This document shows, piece by piece, positions 18,527-28,676 of a DNA stretch of 64,000 bases. The notes below the pieces were generated by a model, which was given only the letters and a program-made list of their open reading frames with translations, searched no databases and was not told where the DNA came from. Positions within the stretch are counted from its first letter, which is position 1; every line of letters begins with the position of its first letter. A program made the position numbers and the translations under genes. The DNA is from JBBIQS01 sp037442205 (lineage in GTDB: Bacteria > Myxococcota > Myxococcia > Myxococcales > UBA5297). The stretch lies in NCBI GenBank assembly GCA_037442205.1, contig JBBIQS010000020.1:1-64000 (forward strand). Reading direction: 5' to 3'.

Positions 18527-19465
18527 ATGGCCGGACAGGACACATTCTGGCTCCCGAGGGCCGGGTCGACCATCGCCAAGGAAGTCGACTTCGGCTGGAA
18601 CCTGGTCCTCACCGTCTCCGCGATCTTCTTCCTGATCGTGGTGGGCGCGATGATCTACCTCGTCGTCCGCTACCAGCGGCGCAATGAGAACGAGGTCCCA
18701 CATGGCCCCGAGCACAACACCAAGCTCGAGGTGGTCTGGACCGGCATCCCCATCGCGATCGTGATGGTGCTGTTCGCGGTCGGCTTCAAGACCTTCCTCA
18801 GCATGGCGGTGGCTCCGGCCGAGTCGCTGGAGGTGAGCGTCACCGCCGAGCGCTGGCTGTGGACCTTCACCTACCCCAACGGCACGGTCAGCGTGAACGA
18901 GCTGCGGGCGCCGGTGAACCAGCCGGTCAAGCTGGTGATGAGCTCCAAGGACGTGATCCACTCCTTCTACGTGCCCGACTTCCGCATCAAGAAGGACGTG
19001 GTCCCCAACCAGTACACCACCACCTGGTTCGAGGCGACCGAGGCCGGCGAGGCGACGCTGATGTGCGCCGAGTACTGCGGCACCGGTCACTCGGCGATGC
19101 TGGGCAAGATCGTGATCCAGCAGCCCAAGGAGTTCCAGGACTGGCTGGACAGCGCCGGGGCCGACGCCAAGCTGCCGCCGGCCGAGGCGGGCGCCAAGCT
19201 CTTCGTCAAGATGAGCTGCAACACCTGCCACACCACCGACGGCTCGCCCAAGACCGGCCCGACCTTCAAGGGCGTCTTCGGCCGCACCGAGGAGATGTCC
19301 GACGGCCAGAAGCTCCAGGTCGACGAGCAGTACATCCGCGAGTCGATCGAGACCCCGGCCGCCAAGGTGGTCAAGGGCTACCAGCCGGTGATGCCGGTGT
19401 TCAAGGGGCTGCTCAACCAGAAGCAGATCGACGCCCTGATCGCCTACATCAAGACGCTCAAGTAG
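18527..19465 (+). CDS. ctaC: Cytochrome c oxidase subunit II with fused cytochrome c (caa3 type)
   Basis: A 312-residue protein. Two membrane helices (about residues 22-48 and 62-88) lead to a cupredoxin domain with the CuA ligands in CAEYCGTGHSAM and an upstream HSFYVPDF His. A C-terminal cytochrome c domain follows with CNTCH near residue 230 and a Met ligand candidate in the QPVMPVFKG segment. The fused haem domain defines a caa3-type oxidase, so electrons can enter directly from alternative complex III or ActE. It is followed 49 bp later by subunit I. Confidence 0.95.
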   Translation: MAGQDTFWLPRAGSTIAKEVDFGWNLVLTVSAIFFLIVVGAMIYLVVRYQRRNENEVPHGPEHNTKLEVVWTGIPIAIVMVLFAVGFKTFLSMAVAPAESLEVSVTAERWLWTFTYPNGTVSVNELRAPVNQPVKLVMSSKDVIHSFYVPDFRIKKDVVPNQYTTTWFEATEAGEATLMCAEYCGTGHSAMLGKIVIQQPKEFQDWLDSAGADAKLPPAEAGAKLFVKMSCNTCHTTDGSPKTGPTFKGVFGRTEEMSDGQKLQVDEQYIRESIETPAAKVVKGYQPVMPVFKGLLNQKQIDALIAYIKTLK

Positions 19466-19514
19466 AGGCAGGACCCGTCACACGGGACCCCAGCTTCAAG
19501 AAGGAAGACGGACG

Positions 19515-21145
<1,631 letters not shown>

Positions 21146-21149
<4 letters not shown>

Positions 21150-21823
21150 TCAACCAGAGCGCTCGAGCGCCGTCCGAGCCGGCGGCGGTCACTCCCAAGT
21201 TCCATTTCGCCCATCACTTCGACAGCGCCCAGACCCAGTTCGAGGCCAACAAGCTCGGGATCTGGCTGTTCCTGGTGACCGAGGTGCTGCTGTTCGGCGG
21301 GCTGTTCGGGGCCTTCGCGGTCTTCCGCTCCTGGTACCTGCCGGCGTTTGTCGAGGCCCACCACCACCTGGACAAGGTGATGGGCAGCGTCAACACCGTG
21401 GTGCTGATCTGCTCCAGCCTGACCATGGCGCTGGCGGTGCGCTCCTCGCAGCAGTCGAAGAAGGGGTCCACCGCCTTCTTCCTGGCCTCGACCATCGCCC
21501 TGGCCTGCACCTTCCTGGTGATCAAGTACTTCGAGTACTCGCACAAGATCGAGCACGGCCTGCTGCCGGGGAAGCTGTGGCACGCCGAGGGGTTCGTCTA
21601 TCCCCAGGCCAAGATCTTCTTCGGCCTGTACTTCATGATGACCGGCATCCACGGCCTGCACGTGCTGATCGGGATCGGGCTGATCGGCTGGGCCTTCCTG
21701 CGCAACAGCCGCAGCGAGTTCTCCAGCAGCTACTACGCGCCGGTCGAGGGCGTCGGGCTCTACTGGCACCTGGTGGACCTGATCTGGATCTATCTCTTCC
21801 CGCTGCTCTACCTCATCGGCTGA
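21146..21823 (+). CDS. ctaE: Cytochrome c oxidase subunit III
   Basis: A 225-residue membrane protein with about five helices, the shorter form of subunit III common in caa3 and bacterial A2 oxidases. Family landmarks are KLGIWLFLVTEVLLFGGLF near the N-terminus, FFGLYFMMTGIHGLHVLIG, and GVGLYWHLVDLIWIYLFPLLY at the end. It stabilises the proton entry of subunit I. Its ATG overlaps the stop of subunit I. Confidence 0.95.
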
Positions 21824-21899
21824 GAGCAGCTGGTTCGCCGGCGCGAGGGCCTGAGGGCCATCCGCCGACCGGCGACGCCGCAGCGAAGGAGCCTAGACG

Positions 21900-22442
21900 A
21901 TGCACACTGAGCACGCCGTTTCCGCCCACGACGAGCACGTTCCGCACGTGCTGCCCCTGAGCCGCTACCTCGGGGTGTGGGGAGCTCTGTTGGTCCTCAC
22001 CGGCGCCACGGTCGGGGTCAGCTACCTCGACTTCGGCACCTGGAACGTGGTCATCGCCCTGCTGGTCGCCACCACCAAGGCGCTGCTGGTGGCCTCGGTG
22101 TTCATGCACCTGGCCTACGAGAAGCAGAAGTTCAACGCGGTGGTCTTCCTCTCGTCGGCGGTGTTCCTGGCGACGCTGATGGCGCTGACCATGATCGACA
22201 CCAAGAGCCGCGGCCTCAACGAGGAGATCGAGGGCGCGCGGCCCAAGGTCGTGACCCAGCCGTTCGTGAACGGCGTGGCCGACATCGTCGGGAAGCCTCC
22301 CGCCGTCGCGCCGGCCCCGGCGGATGCCAAGGCCGCTGTTCCCGCCTCCGCGCAATCTCCGGCGGCGCAGGCTCCGACCGCGCCGGCCCCGGCCGCGCCG
22401 GCCCCGGCCGTGCCGCCCGCGCCCGCCGCCCCTGCCAAGTAG
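21900..22442 (+). CDS. ctaF: Cytochrome c oxidase subunit IV (prokaryotic)
   Basis: A 180-residue protein with three membrane helices in the first 105 residues (YLGVWGALLVLTGATVGVSY, NVVIALLVATTKALLVASVFMHL, VVFLSSAVFLATLMALTM), matching bacterial oxidase subunit IV. A long Ala/Pro tail (about 55 residues) follows and is unusual for the family; a similar tail occurs in the small membrane protein at 17243-17668. The AAGGAG ribosome site is well placed. It is the last gene of the operon, closed by a strong hairpin terminator. Confidence 0.85.
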   Translation: MHTEHAVSAHDEHVPHVLPLSRYLGVWGALLVLTGATVGVSYLDFGTWNVVIALLVATTKALLVASVFMHLAYEKQKFNAVVFLSSAVFLATLMALTMIDTKSRGLNEEIEGARPKVVTQPFVNGVADIVGKPPAVAPAPADAKAAVPASAQSPAAQAPTAPAPAAPAPAVPPAPAAPAK

Positions 22443-22476
22443 GAAAGCGCCTCACTTCGGGCACCGCGCCCGAGAC

Positions 22477-22523
22477 TTCGAGCGCCGCGATCGGCTCCTG
22501 CCGCGCGGCGCTCGAATTGTTTT
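22477..22523 (+). terminator. Rho-independent terminator of the act-cox operon
   Basis: A perfect 13-bp inverted repeat (22477-22489 with 22504-22516) with a 14-base loop, followed by TTGTTTTC. It sits 35 bp after the subunit IV stop. Confidence 0.85.
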
Positions 22524-22540
22524 CGGCTTCGAGGTGCGGC

Positions 22541-23071
22541 TCAGGGCGACGCTTCGCCGTGCGCGACGGGCTCTTCCGGCTTGGGGCGCCTCCCGCACTC
22601 CACCCTGGCGACCGCGCGCTCCCAGCTGACGCCATTGCGCCCCAGCGAGCGCTCGAGAGCGATGGTGGCGATGCCGTTGCGATGATCCATCGCGATCACG
22701 GTGCCGGAGAAGCGCCAGCGGCTTCCGAGATCGCGCAGGGACAGTTCCAGGTAGTCGCCGAGCAGGACCTGCCGCAGGGGAACGATGACCGCGGTGCGCT
22801 GGCTCAGAGCCTGGACGTAGGCCCTGCCGACGACTCCTCCGACCCGGAAGGCGGCGCGGCTCTTCGAGGGCAGGCGGACGGCGCCATCGGGCTCGAAGCG
22901 CCGCTGGAGCCCCTCGAGCAATCTGGCTTCTTGCGGGCTGAGGCAGCCCTCTCGCTGCTTGGACTCGAGCCGATGGAAGGCGGCGAGGTGGCAGAGCTCG
23001 TTCTCAGGCTGGGCAATCACGGGCGCCTCCAGGATCAGACCTGACCGGCACCGACGTCGAGCAAGCGACAT
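22541..23071 (-). CDS. Uncharacterised small protein with a beta-rich C-terminal half
   Basis: A 176-residue protein of unknown function. Residues about 20-65 look helical (ENELCHLAAFHRLESKQREG, then LSPQEARLLEGLQRRF), and the rest alternates short hydrophobic strands (AAFRVGGVVGRAYVQAL, DYLELSLRDLGSRWRFSGTVIAMDH). This might be a PilZ-like or other small beta barrel, but the RxxxR and D/N-x-S-x-x-G motifs of PilZ are not evident. The ATG at 23071 is tentative; a more upstream start (to 23296) is possible but its residues look like random GC-rich translation. It is convergent with the oxidase operon and divergent from the DUF2478-like gene. Confidence 0.55.
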   Translation of the reverse strand: MSLARRRCRSGLILEAPVIAQPENELCHLAAFHRLESKQREGCLSPQEARLLEGLQRRFEPDGAVRLPSKSRAAFRVGGVVGRAYVQALSQRTAVIVPLRQVLLGDYLELSLRDLGSRWRFSGTVIAMDHRNGIATIALERSLGRNGVSWERAVARVECGRRPKPEEPVAHGEASP

Positions 23072-23277
23072 GCCGGGCGGCTGGCCGTTCGCTTCCCTCG
23101 GGAGCGGGCGGCGGCGGAAGCGCCGCCGAGGGCCGCAGCGACCCTTCCGAGCTCGAGCGCGGGCCATCCGAGAGCTTTTCCGGAGGAATTGCGCGGGCCA
23201 GGAGCGGTGAGTCGGACGCGACCTCTGGGGCCGGCCGCTGGGTCGGATCCGCCTTCCCTGGGCGAAAGCGCTAGGCG

Positions 23278-23844
23278 ATGCTCCGGGCGATGACACCCTG
23301 GGCGTTGATCAGCGGCGAGCAGTGCGATCCCAAGGCGAGGTGCGCGCTGGAGGTCGCCAGCGAGCTCGAAGCGCGCGGCATCTCAGTCGGCGGGGTCGTC
23401 CAGCGCTCGCGCGGCTCGGACGGAGCGAAGTCCAGCGAGCTGGTGCGGGTGGCCGGCGGCGCGAGGGTGCCGCTGGCGCAGGAGGGCATCGCTCCCAGGG
23501 GCGCCTCCGAGGAGGCGTTTTGCAGCTACGCCTTCCGCCTCGATGCCTTCGCTCAGGCACGGCGCTGGCTGGAGGAGGATCTCGCCGACCGGCGGGTGCT
23601 GATCCTGGGAGACCTCAGCAAGCTGGAGGTCGCCGGGCGCGGCCACGCCGAAAGCCTGCGCCGCGCGCTCAGCCTGGGCGAAGAGCGGCTGCTGGTGCTC
23701 ACCGTCCGCACCAGCCAGCTCGGCTACTTGATGGGCAACTACGCTCTCGAGTCCGACCCGGTGGCGTCGCTGCAGTTGCCTGACGGGCCGGGCGAGCGGC
23801 GCGCCTTCGTCGACGCGCTGCTGCGCTTCCTCGAGCGGCGATAG
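23278..23844 (+). CDS. DUF2478/THEP1-like protein without a P-loop
   Basis: A 188-residue protein that resembles DUF2478 proteins. Landmarks are a start like WALISGEQ, then ARCALEVASELEARGISVGGVVQRSR, then a LDAFAQARRWLEEDL stretch, then the Walker-B-like strand RVLILGDLSKLEVAGRGHAESLRRAL. This order parallels THEP1-type nucleotide-triphosphatases, but where the P-loop should be the sequence is SGEQCDPKAR, lacking GxxxxGKT. So ATP hydrolysis is doubtful. Some DUF2478 proteins lie near molybdate genes; none do here. Start may be the ATG at 23278 or at 23290. Confidence 0.6.
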   Translation: MLRAMTPWALISGEQCDPKARCALEVASELEARGISVGGVVQRSRGSDGAKSSELVRVAGGARVPLAQEGIAPRGASEEAFCSYAFRLDAFAQARRWLEEDLADRRVLILGDLSKLEVAGRGHAESLRRALSLGEERLLVLTVRTSQLGYLMGNYALESDPVASLQLPDGPGERRAFVDALLRFLERR

Positions 23845-23851
23845 CGCAGGC

Positions 23852-24946
23852 TCAGTTCGCGGCGCCAGTGGCCGCGGCCGCCGGCGAAGGGGCAGCGGTT
23901 GGCGCCTCCCCACCGGCCGGGGCGGCGGGCGGAGACGCTGGCGCAGGCTCGGCGGCGGCAGCGGCAGGCTCCGGCGCGGGCGCGGGCGCCGCTGAGGCCG
24001 CCTTGCCAGCTGCGGGGGCGAGCATCGAGTCGAAGCGGGCGCGGGCCGCGGCGAAGCCGGTCATCTGCTCGGCGCTGAGCTTGGCGCGGTAGGTCTCGTG
24101 GACCTTGAAGGGATCGAGCAGCTTTCCGTCCGGCCCCTCGAGTTGGTAGTGCAGGTGGGGAGCGGTGGTGTGCCCGGTGTTGCCGGACTCGGCCACCGTC
24201 TGGCCGGCCTTGAAGTGGGTCCCTTCCTTGAGCGACTTCGGCAGCTCGGAGAGGTGCAGGAAGACGATTCGCCGCCCTTGGGCATCGTGGAACTCGAGGC
24301 AGTTGCCGTTGCGGCGCCAGCTCCAGTTCTTGCGGCTCAGCGTGGCGTCGAACGGCACCTTGACCGGGGTTCCGGACGGCGCCTTGAAGTCCACGCCCTT
24401 GTGATGGCGCCCGTCGCGCAGGATGGAGGTCACCTGCTCGTAGTCATCGATCGGGCTGTTGCGCAGCCGCTCCTCGACCTCTTCTCCGTCGGTCGAGTAG
24501 TAGTGGGCGAAGCGGCCGCCCTCGGGCTTGTAGAGGTAGGCGCGGTGCTCCTTCTCGTCCTTGGTCGAGTAGAAGCGCAGCGCGTGCACGAGCGGCTCCT
24601 TGCCGGCCACTTGCTGGTAGACCACGTCGATGCTGTCGCCCTTGCGCAGCCCGCGGGCCACGTCCACCCACCAGATGAGGAGGCGGGCGGTCACCTGGGC
24701 AAGCGGCGCCGCGATGTCGGCGGGGGCGGCGGCCTTCATGCTCTCTTCGAGCGAGCCCTTGACGGTCAGGCTGATGTGCTCGATGCCGTCGGGAAGCGCG
24801 GGCGCCGGCGGAGGAGCTGGCGGGGGCGCCGGGGCGGCGGTCGGAGCTGCGTCGGGGACGGCCTCGGCCGCCGGCTTTTTCGATTCGCCGCCGCTGCATG
24901 CGGACAGGAAGAGGACTGCGCTTGCCCAGGCTGCCAACGCTCTCAC
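23852..24946 (-). CDS. M23 family metallopeptidase lipoprotein (cell-wall hydrolase type)
   Basis: A 364-residue predicted lipoprotein (lipobox LSAC, Cys17). A Pro/Ala stretch (residues 30-55) precedes an OapA/LysM-like middle domain (about 55-165) and an M23 peptidase domain (about 170-285). The zinc ligands are visible: H182-xxx-D186 in HKGVDFKAPSGTPV and HLH (264-266), plus the catalytic-type HLS at 231. It is expected to cut peptidoglycan cross-links. About 75 Ala/Pro-rich residues end the protein. The GTG at 24946 is chosen for its GGAGG site and because it places the signal peptide correctly. It is divergent from the TPR-zincin gene. Confidence 0.88.
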   Translation of the reverse strand: MRALAAWASAVLFLSACSGGESKKPAAEAVPDAAPTAAPAPPPAPPPAPALPDGIEHISLTVKGSLEESMKAAAPADIAAPLAQVTARLLIWWVDVARGLRKGDSIDVVYQQVAGKEPLVHALRFYSTKDEKEHRAYLYKPEGGRFAHYYSTDGEEVEERLRNSPIDDYEQVTSILRDGRHHKGVDFKAPSGTPVKVPFDATLSRKNWSWRRNGNCLEFHDAQGRRIVFLHLSELPKSLKEGTHFKAGQTVAESGNTGHTTAPHLHYQLEGPDGKLLDPFKVHETYRAKLSAEQMTGFAAARARFDSMLAPAAGKAASAAPAPAPEPAAAAAEPAPASPPAAPAGGEAPTAAPSPAAAATGAAN

Positions 24947-25105
24947 GAGAGACCTCCAGCAACAGGTTGTCGCTTCAACGCCCAGCGCGCCCTTGCTCTT
25001 CCGGCCAGGCGGCCGCCGCGAGCCGATCCAGCGCTCGCCCGAATCTTCTCTGCGGCAGAGCAGCTTGCCGCATCGGGGCGCGACCTCTACCATGAGCCAC
25101 CTCCG

Positions 25106-26323
25106 ATGCGAACTGCCGCCCGAGCCCTCCTCCTCCTGGCCGCACTTTCCTCTTGCCGCCGACCTGAGCCAGCGACTCCCGACGCCGGGGTGGAAGCGGC
25201 CTGCAAGCCTGCCGAGCCAGCGCCATTGCCGGCGCCGGCCACCTCGGCGGCGATGCCCGAGAGCCTGCCGCAGTGCCCCGCCGGCCCCGGGACCTTGCTG
25301 CAGCGGGCCATCGACTACTACGACCGCGGGGCCTACGACGACGCGCTGTCCTGCGCCGTCCAGGCGGCCGCCGCCGAGCCGGCGAATTCCGCGGCTCTGT
25401 CGGAGCGCGGGGCGGCGCTGGTCGCCCTGGCCAAGTACGAGGAGGCGCGGGTGTCCTATGCCCGCGCCCTGGCGCTCACCCCCGATCTCCCCGACGCCTT
25501 GCTCGGCGCCGCCGATCTCTACCTGAACAAGCTGCCGCCCTCGCGCGACTACTTCGAGCTGGCGCTGGCCTACGCTCAGCGCGGCCACCAGCTGGCGATC
25601 CGCGAACCCGAGGGCGATCTCGCTGGCCGCTTCGCGCTGCTCGAGGCGACCGCGCTCAACGCGCTGGGGCGCGGCCGGGAAGCGGTGGAGAAGGCCGATG
25701 AGGCGATGGAGGTCGAATCCGAGCGGGAGGCGGCGCGCTACGAGCGGGCGATGGCGCTCTGGGAGCTGTGCCGGTTCGCCGAGGCCAAGAAGGAGTTCGA
25801 GCGACTCGCCAAGAGCGGGGAGCGCCAGGCCTCCGCCCACCATTACCTGGGGCTGCTCGCCGAGCGCGACGGCGACTTCGCCAGGGCCGAGCGCGAGCAG
25901 GCCCAGGCTCGCAAGCTCGACCCCGACACCTATCCAGACCCGGTGGAGCTGGGCCCTCAGGAGTTCGCCGCGCTGGTCTCCAGGTTGGTGACCCAGCTGC
26001 CGGAGGACATGCGCAAGGACCTCAAGGAGGTCGAGGTCTCGACCCAGGACCTGCCCGACCTCGAGGACCTGACCGCCAACGACCCGCCGCTGTCACCGGA
26101 GATCCTGGGGCTGTTCCGCGGCGTCTCTCTCGGCGAGGACTGCCCGGATCCCGAGGAGGAGCCCGGGCCCTGCCGGGCCATCGTGTTCTACCGGAAGAAC
26201 CTCGAGCGCGCCGTGCGCGACCTCGACGAGCTCGAGGTCCAGACGCGGGTCACGCTGGTCCACGAGGTCGGACACCTGCGCGGCGAGGACGACGTCCAGC
26301 TCTCCGCCCGCGGTCTCGAGTAA
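25106..26323 (+). CDS. TPR lipoprotein with C-terminal zincin-like metallopeptidase domain
   Basis: A 405-residue lipoprotein (lipobox LSSC). Residues about 55-280 form several tetratricopeptide repeats, such as LLQRAIDYYDRGAYDDALSC and ALSERGAALVALAKYEEARV. The last 100 residues resemble the small zincin family PF06262: PPLSPEILGLFRGVSL, then RAIVFYRKNLERAV, and the zinc motif HEVGH at 386-390 followed by an acidic residue (HEVGHLRGEDD). The family usually stands alone at about 120 residues, so fusion to an exported TPR scaffold is unusual. Substrate unknown. It is 3 bp before the methyltransferase gene, suggesting cotranscription. Confidence 0.8.
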   Translation: MRTAARALLLLAALSSCRRPEPATPDAGVEAACKPAEPAPLPAPATSAAMPESLPQCPAGPGTLLQRAIDYYDRGAYDDALSCAVQAAAAEPANSAALSERGAALVALAKYEEARVSYARALALTPDLPDALLGAADLYLNKLPPSRDYFELALAYAQRGHQLAIREPEGDLAGRFALLEATALNALGRGREAVEKADEAMEVESEREAARYERAMALWELCRFAEAKKEFERLAKSGERQASAHHYLGLLAERDGDFARAEREQAQARKLDPDTYPDPVELGPQEFAALVSRLVTQLPEDMRKDLKEVEVSTQDLPDLEDLTANDPPLSPEILGLFRGVSLGEDCPDPEEEPGPCRAIVFYRKNLERAVRDLDELEVQTRVTLVHEVGHLRGEDDVQLSARGLE

Positions 26324-26326
26324 TCC

Positions 26327-27499
26327 ATGAAAGCCGAGCTTCCCCTCGTCCAGGTCAGCCACCGGGGCGCCAAGCGCCTGCGCGCCGGAATCCCCTGGGT
26401 GTTCCGCGCCGACATCGAGCGGGTCCCAGAGGCGCCAGCCGGAGCGGTGGTCCGGGTGGTCGACGTCCGCAACAACTTCGTCGCCGTCTGTCTGTGGGCG
26501 CAGAGCTCGCCGATCGCCCTGCGGCTGCTGTCGCGCAAGGACGAGGTGGTTACCTCCGACACCTTCCGCGACCGGCTGACCAAGGCCCTCGAGCGGCGGC
26601 GTCTCCTCTACCCCGAGACCGACGGCTTCCGGGTGGTCCACGGCGAGTCGGATCTGCTTCCCGGGCTGTTCGTGGATCGCTACGCCGACGCGGTGACCAT
26701 CCAGACCATCAGCGAGGGGATGGATCTGCGACAGGCCGAGATCATCGGCTGGCTCGATGAATTGCTTTCGCCGCGGCTGATCGCGGTGCGCAACGACGGC
26801 TCGGCCCGCGACTTCGAAGGTCTGCCGCGGCAGAGCGCGCTCGCCAAGGGGCAGGCCCCGGCCCGGGTCCACTACCGCGAGGGCGAGAACCTCTTCGAGA
26901 TCGATCTGATGGAGGATCTCAAGACCGGCAGCTTCCTCGACCAGCGCGACAACCACCTGCGTGCCGCTCACTACGCTCGCGGCCGGGGCCTGGATTGCTT
27001 CACCTACCACGGCGGCTTCGCGCTCTCGCTGGCCCGGCGCTGCAGCTCGGTGCTGGCGGTAGACCAGCTGCTGGAGGCGGCCCAGCGCACCGAGGAGAAC
27101 GCGCTGCGCAACGGGCTCAAGAACCTCGAGGCCCGCGCGGTCAACGCCTTCGACCTGCTGAGGCAGCTGGAGCAGGAGGGGCGGCGCTTCGAGACGATCG
27201 TCCTCGACCCGCCGGCCTTCGCCAAGCGCAAGGAGGGGCTTCCCGCTGCCCAGCGCGCCTACAAGGACCTCAACCTGCGCGCGCTGCGGCTGCTGGAGCG
27301 GGACGGAATCCTCATCACCTGCTCCTGCTCCGGGAAGATGACCTCCGAGCTCTTCGGGCAGATGCTCCAGTCGGCTATCGAGGACGCCAAGCGGCCGGTG
27401 CAGATCCTCGAGCGGCGCGGCGCCGGCGCCGATCACCCGACGCTGGCCGGCCTGCCCGAGAGCGAGTACCTCAAGTGCTGGATCCTGCGCGCGCTGTAG
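26327..27499 (+). CDS. Class I rRNA large subunit methyltransferase, RlmI-like
   Basis: A 390-residue SAM-dependent methyltransferase. An N-terminal PUA-like domain (about residues 5-80) is followed by the RlmI/RlmK central domain with VHGESDLLPGLFVDRY, and a Rossmann methyltransferase domain with the motif DPPAFAK near residue 300. The family methylates C5 of a cytosine in 23S rRNA (C1962 in E. coli RlmI). Catalytic Cys candidates are in ITCSCSG. Length and motif order fit. Its target here is not provable from sequence alone. Confidence 0.88.
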   Translation: MKAELPLVQVSHRGAKRLRAGIPWVFRADIERVPEAPAGAVVRVVDVRNNFVAVCLWAQSSPIALRLLSRKDEVVTSDTFRDRLTKALERRRLLYPETDGFRVVHGESDLLPGLFVDRYADAVTIQTISEGMDLRQAEIIGWLDELLSPRLIAVRNDGSARDFEGLPRQSALAKGQAPARVHYREGENLFEIDLMEDLKTGSFLDQRDNHLRAAHYARGRGLDCFTYHGGFALSLARRCSSVLAVDQLLEAAQRTEENALRNGLKNLEARAVNAFDLLRQLEQEGRRFETIVLDPPAFAKRKEGLPAAQRAYKDLNLRALRLLERDGILITCSCSGKMTSELFGQMLQSAIEDAKRPVQILERRGAGADHPTLAGLPESEYLKCWILRAL

Positions 27500-27505
27500 C
27501 CGGGG

Positions 27506-27961
27506 CTAGAGCCCCAGCTCGCGCTTGAGCTTCTCCAGGATCTGGAAGTACTCGGTCCGGCTGTAGGGCTGGTTGAGGATGTGGAAGTCCTTCTTGGCCA
27601 GCCCGACGCACCCCAGGCAGTAGTTACAGTCCTGCAGGTTGCGGCACAGGGTCAGGTAGTTGCTGCCGGTGCAGGCCTCCGACTGCTGGGTGTAGGCGCA
27701 GGCGTTGCACGACTTGCAGCCGCTGCAGTGTGTGCAGCTGGTGCACTCGGTGCACTCCTGGCAGTGCGTGCAGTGGTAGCAGGCCTCGCAGCCCTCGCAG
27801 AACATGCACCCGGTGCAGCGCTGGCAGCTCTTGCAGGCGTAGCTGCCCGGGTTGCCCGGGTCGCTCGAGAACTCCTTGAGCAACCGGCTGTACTCGTCCA
27901 TGAAGCCGCGCTTGGAGAGCGGGACTTCCGCGACGGCCACGGCGGGAGCTTCCTTTGCCAC
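27506..27961 (-). CDS. Cysteine-rich protein with a period-3 CxxC array
   Basis: A 151-residue protein with 21 cysteines. From Cys43 to Cys88, sixteen cysteines occur at exactly every third residue (CKSCQRCTGCMFCEGC and so on), with mostly polar or aromatic residues between. Five further cysteines lie at 97, 106, 112, 115 and 118. The end contains CNYCLGCVGLAKKDFHILNQ followed by SRTEYFQILEKLK, a motif I recall from Cys-rich hypothetical proteins in other bacteria. There is no signal peptide, so it is probably cytoplasmic. A metal- or cluster-binding coil is likely; function unknown. It is convergent with the methyltransferase gene. Confidence 0.8.
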   Translation of the reverse strand: MAKEAPAVAVAEVPLSKRGFMDEYSRLLKEFSSDPGNPGSYACKSCQRCTGCMFCEGCEACYHCTHCQECTECTSCTHCSGCKSCNACAYTQQSEACTGSNYLTLCRNLQDCNYCLGCVGLAKKDFHILNQPYSRTEYFQILEKLKRELGL

Positions 27962-28073
27962 GCACGACCTCCTTAGGCGCCAGCAGGCGGAATGTCCGAA
28001 GGATAGCAGACCGAGGCGAAGTCGGAGCCATCCTCGTTGACCCCGAACCGCCGCCCAGGCTGAGGCGAGGCGG

Positions 28074-28676
28074 CTAGGGCGAGCCGGCGTCGCGCGGGGC
28101 CAGCGCCGCCAGCCGGTCGAGGGCGAGCGCGGCGACCAGGCGCTCCATCTCCTCGGGCCCGCGGGCGTCCTCGAGCTTGACCGTCACCACGAAGCGGCCG
28201 GCGACCACCAGGTCCGCCTGCGCCAGGCGGCTCTGCTTGTCGAGCTCGAAGAAGCCCTGGGCGTCGCCGGAGTCGAGCGAGCGGTGGAGCGTCCGCTCGT
28301 CCTCCCAGCTGGCTCTCGGGGGAGCGCCGCCGGTGTGCAGGTTGGTGTCGACGATGCGCACGCTCGCCTTGCGTTCGCCCTGGTGATAGCTGCGCTCGGC
28401 CTCGCTCACCGCCACCGAGTTGAAGCGCGAGGTCGAGGCGGTCGGGCGCGCCCCCTCGAAGTCGAGCACCTTGTCCGGCAGGAAGGAGCGCAGCTTGGTG
28501 AAGTGGACGGTCGGCCCGGCGACCTCGGTGCTGGCGGCGGGGGCCGGCGCTGGCGGCTGCGGCGCGGCGGGGCGGTCGCAGGCCATCCACAGCAGCGCCG
28601 CGGCCGCCAGCAGGCCGGGGTGTCCGGCGCGCCCCGGCGCGCGCCCGCCCGAATCCTGATAAAGGGTGTCGCGCAT
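28074..28676 (-). CDS. Small lipoprotein of unknown function
   Basis: A 200-residue predicted lipoprotein. An Arg-rich start leads to a hydrophobic stretch LLAAAALLWMAC with the lipobox Cys near residue 34. After a short Pro/Ala linker, a folded domain with strands such as GPTVHFTKLRSFLPDKVLDF and a repeated DLVVAGRFVVTVKLED resembles small proteins that bind or sense something outside the cytoplasm, but I recognise no family. The ATG at 28676 overlaps the helicase ATG on the other strand (both within CATG at 28674-28677). A shorter start is possible and would ease this overlap. Confidence 0.6.
   Translation of the reverse strand: MRDTLYQDSGGRAPGRAGHPGLLAAAALLWMACDRPAAPQPPAPAPAASTEVAGPTVHFTKLRSFLPDKVLDFEGARPTASTSRFNSVAVSEAERSYHQGERKASVRIVDTNLHTGGAPPRASWEDERTLHRSLDSGDAQGFFELDKQSRLAQADLVVAGRFVVTVKLEDARGPEEMERLVAALALDRLAALAPRDAGSP

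Noticed and set aside
22541..23071. Calling the small beta-rich protein a PilZ domain
   Set aside because: The RxxxR and D/N-x-S-x-x-G motifs are missing, so the similarity is only in secondary structure.
23278..23844. Calling the DUF2478-like protein a nucleotide-triphosphatase
   Set aside because: No GxxxxGKT is present, so catalysis cannot be claimed.
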